Shown: one piece after another, positions 26,070 to 36,800 of the stretch
How the letters are laid out: the number at the start of each line of letters is the position of its first letter
How positions within the stretch are numbered: position 1 is the first letter of the stretch
Source of the DNA: an uncultured Desulfobacter sp.
Lineage (GTDB): Bacteria > Desulfobacterota > Desulfobacteria > Desulfobacterales > Desulfobacteraceae
Length of the DNA: 64,000 nt
Assembly: GCF_963666145.1 (NCBI RefSeq)
Contig: NZ_OY762614.1
Span: 1,168,501 to 1,232,500, forward strand
Direction of reading: 5' to 3'
The notes under the pieces: model-generated
The model's input: the letters and a program-made list of their open reading frames with translations, nothing else
Database searches by the model: none
What the model was told of the DNA's origin: nothing
Translations under genes and position numbers: made by a program

Positions 26070-27857
26070 TTAAAAGGCAGCATTCAGATCAATCTGGAGC
26101 GTATCAACGGAAAGGTCACTGTTTTGATCATCACTGTTTTCCATATTGGTAATTTCATCTGATGTCATCCAGCGGGCTTTAAGCCACAGATTGTGATAAA
26201 GCCCAAGTTCCAGGCCGACTATCCAGCCTTGAGCATTGGTGCCGCCCAAATGAAAATCCGAATCCGTATATGCATCCAGAACGGCATCGCTTTCGAGGTA
26301 CCGGTATTCCAAAGAGACGTTCCACTCGCCCCTTTCCCTGGGCTTGAGATACCCCACTTTTACACCGACCTGATAACCGGTATCTCCGGAATCTGCTTCA
26401 ATTTCTTCCTTGCTGTAAAGCCCGCCAAGTTTGTCAGACATGGCCTGGGCGTCATATGCCAGGTTTTTCACCCAGTCTGCATACAATTGAACCTGAATAG
26501 GAAAATAAAGACTGTTCACCAGACGGGCAGACAGACTAAGCAATCTAAACTCTGCCAAAAGACCTAAATCTTCCTGCCGTTCTTCCCCGGTACCAAGGGT
26601 TGTTTGATCCATTGTAAAGGTACTGTTGCCGCCTTGCATGTATTTGGGAGACATGGACTCAACCAGACGCCTGGTGGCTGTGGTTTGATACCCTGTAACC
26701 GCCTGGCCGGAAACGTTGTTGTAATCATAATATGCGGCCGCCAGCTTATATTCCCATCCATACCATGGACGATGGCTGAACCCAATTTGTCCGCCCAGCA
26801 TAAACTTGTCATCCTGGCTCCACTCTGATTCTTCAAGGGGGAAATACCCCATGGTTACAAACGCTTTAAACGGATTGCTTTCAAGGGTATCTGTCACAAA
26901 ATTCAGCGCCACGCCTTCAAAGCCCAGGTCACTGTCCCAGATTAAATTAGAAGACAACCAGGGATTCTCCATGATACCGCCGGTCAAAGAGATCTGAGGT
27001 AATTTCCCGCCCCATATCTCCTCTCTGGGCTTATATTTCCAGTTCACATACGCCCGGTCCAAAACAATATCTGATCTGTCATTACTTGCATCGCCCAGGG
27101 TATGGTTGGTCGACACCGGATTTCCGACACTGCCTGTGGCCACACGCATACCGGCCTCGACCTTTCCTACATTTTTCTCTGTCTGATCAATAAGATTAGC
27201 TTTCACCCCGAACCTCAGGCGGACACGCTGGCGATGCTGGTCATGGGTGGTATTAATATTATGATTTGTACCAGGATCGTTAACATCCATAATATCCGTT
27301 GCATTATCCGGGTCATACATCACAGATTCATGGCGCACCCTGATATCCCCGCCGAATTTAATTCTCTGGGCCCAGGATGATTTTTGCAGGGCAGGCATCT
27401 GTTCTTCGGTTATAATCTCCTCAAGCCGGGCCACCTCACGCTCCAGAAGAATATTTTTTTTGATTAAATCCTGGGAGCGGTATTCATAGTTCTCCTTGAG
27501 ATTATTCAAATCATTGGTAACCTTTTGAGTGGCATCCTTGGACAACTGCTGCAAATACGCCTCCTGATCACCCGGAGAAGAAATAGTAATGGTCTGACCT
27601 GTTGACGTGGCTTTCTTACGATGCCTATCAAGAAAACCTGACGCTTCTTTATCATTGATGACGCCTTTTTCCTTTAACAGCTGGATCAGGGCCTCGGTGG
27701 TATCGAAACTGCCATTGGGGATTGTCTCTGCTTTGGCCATGGCAGGCAAAACAAAGACAGCCCACAGTAATCCAACTAAAAGACAGCAGATCGCAGCAGC
27801 CGGAACGATTCGAAACGATTCTTTTTTATTTTTGTTATGTTGCGTCATTTTTTTCAT
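26070..27857 (-). CDS. Putative outer-membrane porin with N-terminal periplasmic coiled coil
   Basis: The 595-residue product has a signal sequence (about 15-43), then a periplasmic segment LIQLLKEKGVINDKEASGFL and a coiled coil to about 160. From WAQRIKFGGDIRVRHE onward, alternating strands typical of the putative-porin family (PF16930-like) continue to the end, closing with the aromatic-terminal strand TLQIDLNAAF. The barrel would span the outer membrane; the coiled part may contact peptidoglycan. The gene begins two bases after the TonB-like gene, so it is tightly coupled to the Ton-motor genes. That raises the possibility that this porin is gated or assembled with help from them. Confidence 0.82.
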   Translation of the reverse strand: MKKMTQHNKNKKESFRIVPAAAICCLLVGLLWAVFVLPAMAKAETIPNGSFDTTEALIQLLKEKGVINDKEASGFLDRHRKKATSTGQTITISSPGDQEAYLQQLSKDATQKVTNDLNNLKENYEYRSQDLIKKNILLEREVARLEEIITEEQMPALQKSSWAQRIKFGGDIRVRHESVMYDPDNATDIMDVNDPGTNHNINTTHDQHRQRVRLRFGVKANLIDQTEKNVGKVEAGMRVATGSVGNPVSTNHTLGDASNDRSDIVLDRAYVNWKYKPREEIWGGKLPQISLTGGIMENPWLSSNLIWDSDLGFEGVALNFVTDTLESNPFKAFVTMGYFPLEESEWSQDDKFMLGGQIGFSHRPWYGWEYKLAAAYYDYNNVSGQAVTGYQTTATRRLVESMSPKYMQGGNSTFTMDQTTLGTGEERQEDLGLLAEFRLLSLSARLVNSLYFPIQVQLYADWVKNLAYDAQAMSDKLGGLYSKEEIEADSGDTGYQVGVKVGYLKPRERGEWNVSLEYRYLESDAVLDAYTDSDFHLGGTNAQGWIVGLELGLYHNLWLKARWMTSDEITNMENSDDQNSDLSVDTLQIDLNAAF

Positions 27858-27859
27858 GT

Positions 27860-28555
27860 TCAGCTCTTAAAGGTTACCTTTATTTTCATTGCCCTAGGCA
27901 TCTTTTCCGGCGGTGTCTCACTGATTTTAAATCCGGTAATTGCCTGTTCCACGATATTATCCACCTTTCCGTTCCCCGATGATTGAAACACCGACAAAGA
28001 AACAATGTTTCCGATATCATCCAGCCGTATTCTCAACATCATTCGATGTCTGCCCGATGGAATTTCATCACTTTCTTCCAAAATTTTATTGACCTTTTGC
28101 CGGATCTCATCCTGGAGGATCTGGGTATACCAGGAATACCGGCGAAGCAGACTGCCCCCCCCGCCGATTTTTTCGCCGTCGATCAGGGAGCGCCCCCCTT
28201 TTTTTGCCTTAAGACCAAAGCCGTCTCCCCCGCCTGAACCGTCGGCATCAAGTCCGAGATCATCGCCCACAGGGGCATCGTCTTCCCCAAGATCCTTCAT
28301 GTCATCCGGCGGCTGTTCAGCAGGTTCAGGCTCAATCACCTCTTCTTGTTTTTTTATTTCAGGCTCAGGCAGTTTCTCTTTTGGTTTTGGCGGCGGCGGT
28401 TTCACCAGGGTAATCTTTTGAATCTGCCGTTTCTTTTTTCCCTGGTCCTCCTTGAGCAGCATGTTGAAAACAAAAACCGCCAGGATGACCATACAGATCA
28501 CCACCACAGCGGCAACGCCTGCCGCCATGGCCCTATTTTTCGTTGTGCGGTTCAT
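27860..28555 (-). CDS. TonB-like / AgmX-type energy-transducing protein
   Basis: The 231-residue product has an N-terminal membrane helix (about 10-34). A Pro/Lys/Glu-rich periplasmic linker (LVKPPPPKPKEKLPEPEIKK) follows, then a Gly-Asp-rich stretch and a C-terminal domain (about 135-231) ending MPRAMKIKVTFKS. This matches the TonB/AgmX-PglI C-terminal pattern that transmits proton-motive force to outer-membrane partners. It sits three bases after exbD and two bases before a porin gene, completing an ExbB-ExbD-TonB set. No TonB-dependent receptor is encoded in the window, so its outer-membrane client may be the porin or the TpsB protein nearby; that link is inferred from position only. Confidence 0.82.
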   Translation of the reverse strand: MNRTTKNRAMAAGVAAVVVICMVILAVFVFNMLLKEDQGKKKRQIQKITLVKPPPPKPKEKLPEPEIKKQEEVIEPEPAEQPPDDMKDLGEDDAPVGDDLGLDADGSGGGDGFGLKAKKGGRSLIDGEKIGGGGSLLRRYSWYTQILQDEIRQKVNKILEESDEIPSGRHRMMLRIRLDDIGNIVSLSVFQSSGNGKVDNIVEQAITGFKISETPPEKMPRAMKIKVTFKS

Positions 28556-28558
28556 CCG

Positions 28559-28966
28559 TCATTTTACCAGTCGCTGGGTCACAAGCCCCAATTGTGTAAT
28601 CTCAAGCCTGTTGCACAGATCCAGTACATCCATGACATTCTGGTAAAAAATCTTGGCATCCCCTTTAATGACCACCGGGAAATTGGGGTCCATAGCCTTG
28701 AGCGCCCGCAGATTGGTTTCAAGTTCCGCCATGGTTACAGGAAAGGCATCCAGATACATCTGTCCTCGATTATCAATAGTAACGGCTTTGGTTTTGGGTT
28801 TTGTCAGGCTGGGAACATCGCTTGCCTTGGGCAGATTGACCTTAATGCCCTGCACCGATGCCGTCACCGCGATGATAAACACCACCAATAAAGTCCAGGC
28901 CACATCCAGCAGCGGACTTACGTCAATATTGTCAAACTGCTGCTGGGTATACAGATTGCGTCTCAT
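28559..28966 (-). CDS. ExbD/TolR-family biopolymer transport protein
   Basis: The 135-residue product has a short cytoplasmic start and one membrane helix carrying the functionally required aspartate in VSPLLDVAWTLLVVFII. A periplasmic domain follows (about 45-135, AVTIDNRGQMYLD, PVVIKGDAKIFYQNV). This is the standard ExbD layout: the Asp carries protons in the channel formed with ExbB. The start overlaps the stop of the ExbB fusion gene by four bases (ATGA), so stoichiometric translation is expected. Together with the TonB-like gene it forms a Ton-type motor. Confidence 0.9.
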   Translation of the reverse strand: MRRNLYTQQQFDNIDVSPLLDVAWTLLVVFIIAVTASVQGIKVNLPKASDVPSLTKPKTKAVTIDNRGQMYLDAFPVTMAELETNLRALKAMDPNFPVVIKGDAKIFYQNVMDVLDLCNRLEITQLGLVTQRLVK

Positions 28967-30792
28967 TTTTCCTCCCCGTAAGCCGCATCAACTTTCAGGC
29001 CGAATTGATCGACGAACATCCCGCTTTGGGCGGTTATGCTGCGAATCCGGCCTGTTAGAAAGTTGTAGCCAAATAGAGCCGGAATTGCGACAAGGAGCCC
29101 AAATACCGTTGTGGCAAGCGCAGATGCAACACCCGGGGCAATGGCCATAATATTGGCTTCTCCGGCTTCCGCCATGGCGGCAAAGGTATTCATAACCCCC
29201 CAGACCGTTCCCAAAAGCCCCAGAAAAGGACCGCCGGAGATACACAAAATCAAAACAATCATCCAGGCATTGAGCCGGTTCATTTCGTCATTAAGTCCCC
29301 GCTCAAGCACGGCTTTGACACTTTCCACGGCCTTGGCGGAAAGAGACGGTTTTGGCGGAGGCACCGCGTTTTCATCATCTCCATTCAGGGCATCTTGTGT
29401 ACGTTTTGTCATCCCCCCCAGTTCCTTAAGGCTGGTGCACCCGGCCTTATAAATTTTGTAGAGCCCGGACCCGACAAACAGGTCTGATTGGCCTTCCAGG
29501 GCCATGGGCGCTTCAATGGCATCGTATTTTTCCATAAACGCCTTATTTCCCTTGGATGTATTCCACAAGAAAAACCCTTTCATAATCATAACCACCCAGG
29601 ATGCGGCCCCCATGGCGATAAGAATACCGATGACCACCAGACCGTCCAGGGTGATATTCTGAAAAATGGTGGCCAGGTAGAAAACCGGCATACCGGACGC
29701 CGCTTCATTGACTTCCTCAAGGGCGACAACGGCAAAGTTTCCGGCCGGTCCCTGGGAGATAAATCCGGCCTTGATCCAATCTGCATTACGGGGGGCGCCG
29801 GTTATTCTCAACTCATCCATATCCCCCATGAAAGAACGATTGCCCTGAATATCCGAGCCAAAACTGAGCGGGCCGCTGAAATGGGAAGGGGCAATTCCGG
29901 TTTTCAAAGACGGCCCTGATTCTCCGTCAACATAGAGATCCATCTGTCCGGTTGCCGAAAGAACAAGGGCAACATGATGCCATTCCCCCACGGAGACGAC
30001 CATGGTCGGCTCGGTCTTATATGCACTGCCCTCGGCCGTAATGCCGGCGGATAAACCGTCCGGTCCTAACCCCAGTGTCATTTCAGAGCCTTCGCCCCCC
30101 CTGGAAAACAGGACCGCATCTTCCTGGGGCTCATTTATTTTAATCCAGCAAGAGACCGTAAGCCCGGTCGAAAAGTTAAACGCAGGATTGTCGCCAAGCC
30201 GCAGAACACTGCCGGCGCCGCTGAATGTGGCCCCGTTTCCGATCACGCCGGCAAGTCCCAGGCCGCCTGTATATTCAGCTGGTTCTATCCCGTAACTGGT
30301 TGAATCCTTGGGAAGCCCTTCAAGCCCGTTAAAATGGTAAACCCCCTGGTAAAAGGTATCAAAGGTGTCGGCCGGGTCATCTGCAGCAGCGGCCTCGCCA
30401 TTGCCATAATAGAGCCAGATGGCACCGGGAACCGTTCCTGCGGAAACCGCGGGGACTTTCACCCAGACCAGGGCAATCTCATCAAAGGCATCTAACATTT
30501 CAATATGATGCTTGAGCAATGTTTTGTCATCGGCGTCCACAAATCTTAAATCTTCACCGTTTTCCTTAACCTTTGTAAAATCAAAATTCCCGGAATGCAG
30601 GCGAATCAAAACAGGAAAATCCGCCAGGTTCTGTTTGATACCGCCGGCCTGGGACGCCGTATCAATGGAAATTTTTTTGCGCAGCGTCCACTGTTCATTC
30701 CACCAGGCATGCGCGCTGACCAAGGTCATGGACCATGACAGCATCACCATCAAAACCGATATTCTCACAGTTTTCCCACAAACACCGTTCAC
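28963..30792 (-). CDS. ExbB/TolQ proton channel fused to N-terminal DUF2341 and LamG-like domains
   Basis: The 609-residue product is secreted at its N-terminus: a signal sequence (to about residue 28) is followed by WWNEQWTLRKKISIDT, a DUF2341 domain (about 30-150). A concanavalin/LamG-like domain comes next (about 150-355, FNFSTGLTVSCWIKI, LYVDGESGP). From about 375 there are three membrane helices with ExbB motifs (FLGLLGTVWGVMNTF, IAPGVASALATTVFGLLVAI). Ordinary ExbB lacks the large periplasmic part, which looks like a carbohydrate or protein ligand-binding unit. The start is a GTG behind GGAGGG. It precedes exbD with an ATGA overlap and follows the giant TpsA gene by 72 bases. Confidence 0.88.
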   Translation of the reverse strand: MNGVCGKTVRISVLMVMLSWSMTLVSAHAWWNEQWTLRKKISIDTASQAGGIKQNLADFPVLIRLHSGNFDFTKVKENGEDLRFVDADDKTLLKHHIEMLDAFDEIALVWVKVPAVSAGTVPGAIWLYYGNGEAAAADDPADTFDTFYQGVYHFNGLEGLPKDSTSYGIEPAEYTGGLGLAGVIGNGATFSGAGSVLRLGDNPAFNFSTGLTVSCWIKINEPQEDAVLFSRGGEGSEMTLGLGPDGLSAGITAEGSAYKTEPTMVVSVGEWHHVALVLSATGQMDLYVDGESGPSLKTGIAPSHFSGPLSFGSDIQGNRSFMGDMDELRITGAPRNADWIKAGFISQGPAGNFAVVALEEVNEAASGMPVFYLATIFQNITLDGLVVIGILIAMGAASWVVMIMKGFFLWNTSKGNKAFMEKYDAIEAPMALEGQSDLFVGSGLYKIYKAGCTSLKELGGMTKRTQDALNGDDENAVPPPKPSLSAKAVESVKAVLERGLNDEMNRLNAWMIVLILCISGGPFLGLLGTVWGVMNTFAAMAEAGEANIMAIAPGVASALATTVFGLLVAIPALFGYNFLTGRIRSITAQSGMFVDQFGLKVDAAYGEEK

Positions 30793-30864
30793 CGTTTCTT
30801 ACCCTCCAGTCGTGATTTTCTCATTTATTATCTGTTATCAATAAGTTCTGGTGACATAAACGCA

Positions 30865-33800
30865 TCAGGCATCTCCCTGATCGTTATCCTCAAACTCAGT
30901 CACCTCAACGCTGACCCATTTGGGTTCAACGCTGTAGGATTTTTTATCATCGTCTTCATCCTCTTTTTCCCCGGCAAGCGCTGCGGCCTGCTCGTTCATC
31001 ATGCTGTTGTCCGCAACACTGCCGGAACCGGACAAGCCCGAAACCGAGGCAGAAGCGTCAGACGCCGGGGTAAACCCGGTGGCAACCCCTGTAACGGAAA
31101 TATTCTGAACATTGAGAACTTCAAGTGCGGCAAGGGTGACATTGTTCCCTGCAATCCCTGCCTCTCCGGCATCAATAATACCGTCAGGGGCGGTTACATA
31201 TACGTCGCCAAGTTCATCGGTCGACGTGGCCGTGGCACGGATTCCCGAACCCGTTGCCGGAGGATTATATTTCAACGATCTGGTGCCGTCATAATTAAGA
31301 ACCGTATAGGTATCGGATGAGGCATAAGCTACGGTGGATCCCATACCGGCATTAATATTCCCGTGGTCGGACCAGATATCTATATCTCCCGAGTTAAAAG
31401 TCATGATTCTGGACTGGTTTACGTTTATATCGCCTGAGGCAAAGATTTTAATATCCCCGCCGCCCTTAGTAAAAATACCCGATGTTTTATTTGTAGACTC
31501 AAACTCACCCAAAATTGGCGGTGTTTTAACCGAAGATAACCCGACATCAATTTGCCCAGTGGCAAAGGCCAGAATATCTCCGGCCCCGCCCGAAGTATAT
31601 ATGGTGGAGTTCACCAGGCTGATGTTTCCTTCACCTGTTCCGTTATTATCCACAATGGGATCAATATAATCGTCACGAATCTGGGCAAGAATTCCGTCGG
31701 CAAGATCATCATTACCGTCATTTATAGCCGCCGAATAATCAATGGCGGCCTGACGAAGGGAATTGAAAAACCCGTCCATCTCCGGTTTGGTTAAATGGCG
31801 CCCCACCCCGGCAACCACCATAAGATGATTATCACCTTCAGGCAGATAGGAGTTTACCGGCGCACCGGTTCCACCTTCCGGCAGAATTTCACCAGTGGAA
31901 CCAACAGACTGAATTCCTTTTGAATGCCCAAGACTTATGTTGTTGCCTGCCTGAATAATAGAAAGTCCCGGGCCTGCAATGGTAATACCCATTTTACTTT
32001 CACTGGGACCTGTGCCTGTTTTAACATCATAATAGATATCTCTTCCGGCAGTCATTGACGTAACATCATCGGTTCGCAAATTCTGACCCGTATAAGTTAA
32101 GTTGCCGATATCTCTGCCCGCAATGACAGTAGCGGATTTCGGAAGATTAAGTGAAATATCCACAAGATCATTACCGGCTTTGATAAACACTGAGGTTTTG
32201 TCATTTTCATGGACAATTCCGGTGGGGATACTGTTGACCAGTTCCCATGAACGAATACCGTCTCCGTTCCAGTTTCCATCCAGTCCCTGAGGATTCCAAC
32301 CCGTGGCCGTACCATGCGTCCCGTACATAAGCTCCGGGTCAGTATCAGACATGAAAATCGTCCAGTTGTTGCTGCCCCCTAAATTCTCTCCGGTAATATC
32401 ATTGCCTGAAACAAGAGTCAGGTTGCCGGTGGCAGAAGGTGCCAGATAAAGATTGCCTTCCAGGGCAATATCCCGGGCGGCGAAGAGGTTCAAAGTCCCA
32501 GGTAGCAGATGGATATTTATCCGCCCTGTATTGGACATTCCAAAACTGTTACCCGGATTTCCTCCCAGGGTAATATCTCCTTGTTCAGTTATAAGCGTTG
32601 CCGCCGTATTGGCTTCGTTATAAGTTAGATTCCATACCCCGTTTTGATCAAATTCCGAATGGGCAATGGTCGGATTAACAATTCCGGCAAGAGTTATATT
32701 GCCCTGAGCCCTAAGGTCAATCCGGGTATCAAAGGCTTCGACCACCTGTCCCTCAACCAGATTGCCGATATTCGCCAGACTCTCAAGCACCAAGGATCCG
32801 CCCTTATTGAGATAGCGGCCATTAATATCCCCTGATGCCTCTACAGTCAGCTCGCCCGTACCAAAAGTTCCAGCCTGTAAAAAAACTGATCCGCCGGCAT
32901 CAATGGAGACATCCCCGCCCGCCATGGCTGCAATTCCTTGGGTCGCCTTGTGGCCTGAATTATAATCATTTTTACCGTAAGAAGCCGCCCATGCATAATC
33001 AACATCGGACCAGGATGTATAAGTCCAATGATTGTCATCTTCCCAAGTGATGTCATAATAAGTAGTGCTTGTATACCAGGCATCAGAATTCAAACTTTCC
33101 ATGGTAATATCACCACCAGTGTTAATGGCTATGCTGCCACCGTTTTTATATTTACTGAAAACCATATAGCTTTCATCTTCCATCCAGTAATATCCAGTCT
33201 CTTCAATACTCGGCACCTCTCCAACCGTTCGGATTGTACCAAGGTTACTGTTGTTGTTTGCGGTTTCAAGCAGAAGATCGTTACCCACATCAAGGTTAAT
33301 GTTACCGGTGGCCGTCTGGATAACACCGCTGGAAATTATGAGGTCATTTCCCGTATACCCTTTAATTATTCCGGCATACGTTCCGATGTTATAAGACATT
33401 TCGTTGGAATTCATATGATTATTGGAGGACACAGTAGCCGTCGGTGCATCGTTTATAAGGGTATCACCGGCTGAGGCGAAATTGATATCACCAGACTCAG
33501 AATAAATGTATTTACCACTGTTAATCGTTAAGGTTGCCGGATTCTGTGCACTTGTATCCACAGCAAAAATATCGGAACTTGACAACGTCGCGCCGGCCAC
33601 CAGATTGATGGTTGTGCTGTCGGCAATATTATTAGAATTTAAAAGATACTGGTAGGTGTAGTCCGGCCCGTTCCAGTCTCCAATTGGTGTAACAGCATCC
33701 TGAATGTTACCTCTTATCTGCAGATCGCCTGCGGCTTTAATGGTCAGCACACCGGCGATATTATTATCTCCAAATCGCCAACTTGACAAATCAAGGTCAG

Positions 33801-36800
33801 ACACTCTAATCATTGCGTCGTTGTATATTTCCACTTCAGGCACTATGCAGATGGCAATGTCTGAAATTCCGTCGCCATCCTGATCTTCAAGCCTTTTTTT
33901 AATATTGGCCTCATTGTCCATGAAAGCGTTGCTTTTTTTGTACCAATCTCTATTTGTAGATAAATCAGTATTTGTAATATACGAATCTTTATAACGGGCT
34001 ACACTGCCGATGATCATTTTTGAGATACCGCTTAATTTATTGTTAGCCATCCTCATTTCAAGGTCCGTATTGGCATCATTTATAGCGACCCTCGCATATA
34101 TCATCCCGTCAGTACCATCGTCGTCCGCTGAAAGATTGATTATGGAATTTTCTATCGCTAAGTAGCCTTTATCCGTTTCTACAACACCCGCTGCAAGGGT
34201 TACCTTTCCCCCGTCAGATCCGGATCCTGTGCCCCTGGCAAATAGAGTGGCACCGTCAAGTGTAAGATTTTTTCCCGCATACAGCTCAATAGTTCCGCCT
34301 TGTTCTGCACCGGAAGCATCAATTGCTCCGTTTACCGTAATACTTCCTTGATCAACCGATAGCTTGAATTCGTGCGCCTGGAATATATCATCCTCGTCAA
34401 GTGTCACATCTCCTTCACGCATGCGCAGCCCGATCTGTTTTGTAAAGCCGCCGTGGCTTAAAGTGCTTCCTAAGGGAGATATATCCGCCATGGCTTTGGT
34501 GTCCATTAAAAAGGTGCCGCCATCGCCACTGCTGCTGAGTCCCTGAAACACGGCGTCACCTTCTTCCAGGTTGCTTAAGGTCAGACCACCGTCAGGATTT
34601 ATGACATAAATAATACCGCCATCACCGTATTCGTTCCCGGACACATCGGTTAAAGAGCCTGCCAGAGAAATGGTTGAAGCAGATTTATATACCACGCCCC
34701 CACCGCCATTACTTTCATATGTTCCGTTGCTGCCTTTTACCAGAATCTGGGCACCCTTTTTCATGTAAATTCCGTCCGTATCGCCGGTCCCTTGGGCATC
34801 CATATAGACCCGCCCGGAATTTAAATTAATACTGGTGGCATTCTCAATGCGGCGGGCCGCAAGAAACAAGCGACCGCCATTATTATCGTTTGCCTCCCAG
34901 GTATCGGAGACACTGTTATCGGCCAGTTTAATCTGCCCGTTACCGGCATCAACATAAAAATCCAAGGCTTCATATTCGTACGTTGTTCCCTGCCCATCTT
35001 CAGCCACAGCGTTCCATACATAACTGCCGGTTACCACATCCGCAGTAACTAAAAGGTCTCCATTATTGGTTGTCAGGCTACCGCTACCCAGAAATGCTAA
35101 AGATTGTGATGCATTTAGAGAAACGTTGCTGAAGCCAAGGGTGTCCACATTTCCATTCCCGACGTAAACGGTATCGGCATTCACAGTAAAACGCCCTTCA
35201 GTTACAACAGGAATCGGGTCCTCATCCTGTATCGTATCTCTGGAATTATATATTTTTGCGCGCTTTACGTTCAAAATCAGATTGGTATCATTTGAGACCG
35301 CTATGATATCCGGCGTATCTATGGAAAAAAATGCATTTGGGGCGGCCAAAGAGACTGTACCGGCCGTGCTAAATTCTGTGTTCCCGATAAGTTCAATGTT
35401 TTCCAGCGCTCCCCACGAAGACCACAACGCCTGCCTCAGTATCATACCAGAGGGTCTGTAAGCTTCAGGAGCATTTGTCACAAGCGATTTATATGCCGCG
35501 TCATCCAGAAGATAGATGGTGTCAGAAGCAAGGCTGATGGACGTTCCCGCCACCAGATTCTGAGGTCCTGTCAGACCCTGCACATTTACAGATAAAGCAT
35601 TATCAGATGTAACATAGGCACCTTCGTTCAAGGCCAGGTTGCCCTGGGTGGATGTAATAGTGACATCAGCATTGTCACCGCGACCCTGAATTACCGAACC
35701 GGATTTAAGAGAAATGTCTTTTTGAGATACAAGATTCACCTGTTCAGCCGAGAGCATTGCACCATCTTCTAATGTAATGCTCTTGGTTGTGGATTCGCTG
35801 CCCAAATTAATCTTTTCGAAATTGCCCTGGGATAAACTAGTTGCATTCACATACAGCTGGTCAATCAAACTGGAATCAAGCTGACTCTTATCAGAAAATC
35901 CATTGCCGAGAAATTTACTGGACGCGCTGAGGATGACATCAGTGCCGCTCAGCGAAATACTTCCAGCAGAGAAACCACTGTTGACCGCCTGGGACGTCAC
36001 CGAGGCATTAAAAACAGTCGTCGGGGAATCAATGCTAAGCTTGCCGGCATTGCCGGTGGTCAGGCTTTTTATCTGAAAATCGGTTTCACTTAATACCTGA
36101 GCACCTGAACGAACAGTGTACAAAGCACTTTGTGATGCATAGCTGCCGTTGCTATCGGCATCGTGCCCTACCACTACGCTGTAGCCTTCAACACTTTCAA
36201 GAACCGGATTCAGAAGATCAGCCTCTTCGATTCGTTCAACGATTAAGGCGCCGCCAAGAAATGCATAGCTGTCAGGTACAATTGTATAATATCCTGCCGA
36301 AATAACATCATTGCCTTCCAGATAGACGGCTTCTCCGGGAAGGTCGCCTAAAACATTGGGAATGATCACAAAGGTATCTGCCATTTCCAACGGATCGTAT
36401 GATCCCTGAAGCCCGGGCATGACAGTATACCCGAAAACCACTCCGTTTCCGTCAAGGTTGATTTTCGAACCTGCCCTGGCAATCACTTCAAGACCGTTTA
36501 TGTCAACGGACTTTCCCGGCAGGTCTGTGGTGATAATATCACCGTAAATGGATTTATCTTCAGCTTTGTTGCTCCAATTGCCCGTCCACTTGAGATTGGT
36601 TTCATCCACAATGCCATAATTCACCGCAACTGAACTTCCGGCCACAGACAATTCACTGCCCGATCCAAGATAAACGCGACCGTCGAGTATATCATCACCG
36701 GCGTTTTCCCCATTGGCTGATAAGATAATTTGGCCGTTTGGCGCTGCAAGCCGTCCATTATGAAAAATATTTCGGCCATCGACCGTCAGACGTCCCATGG

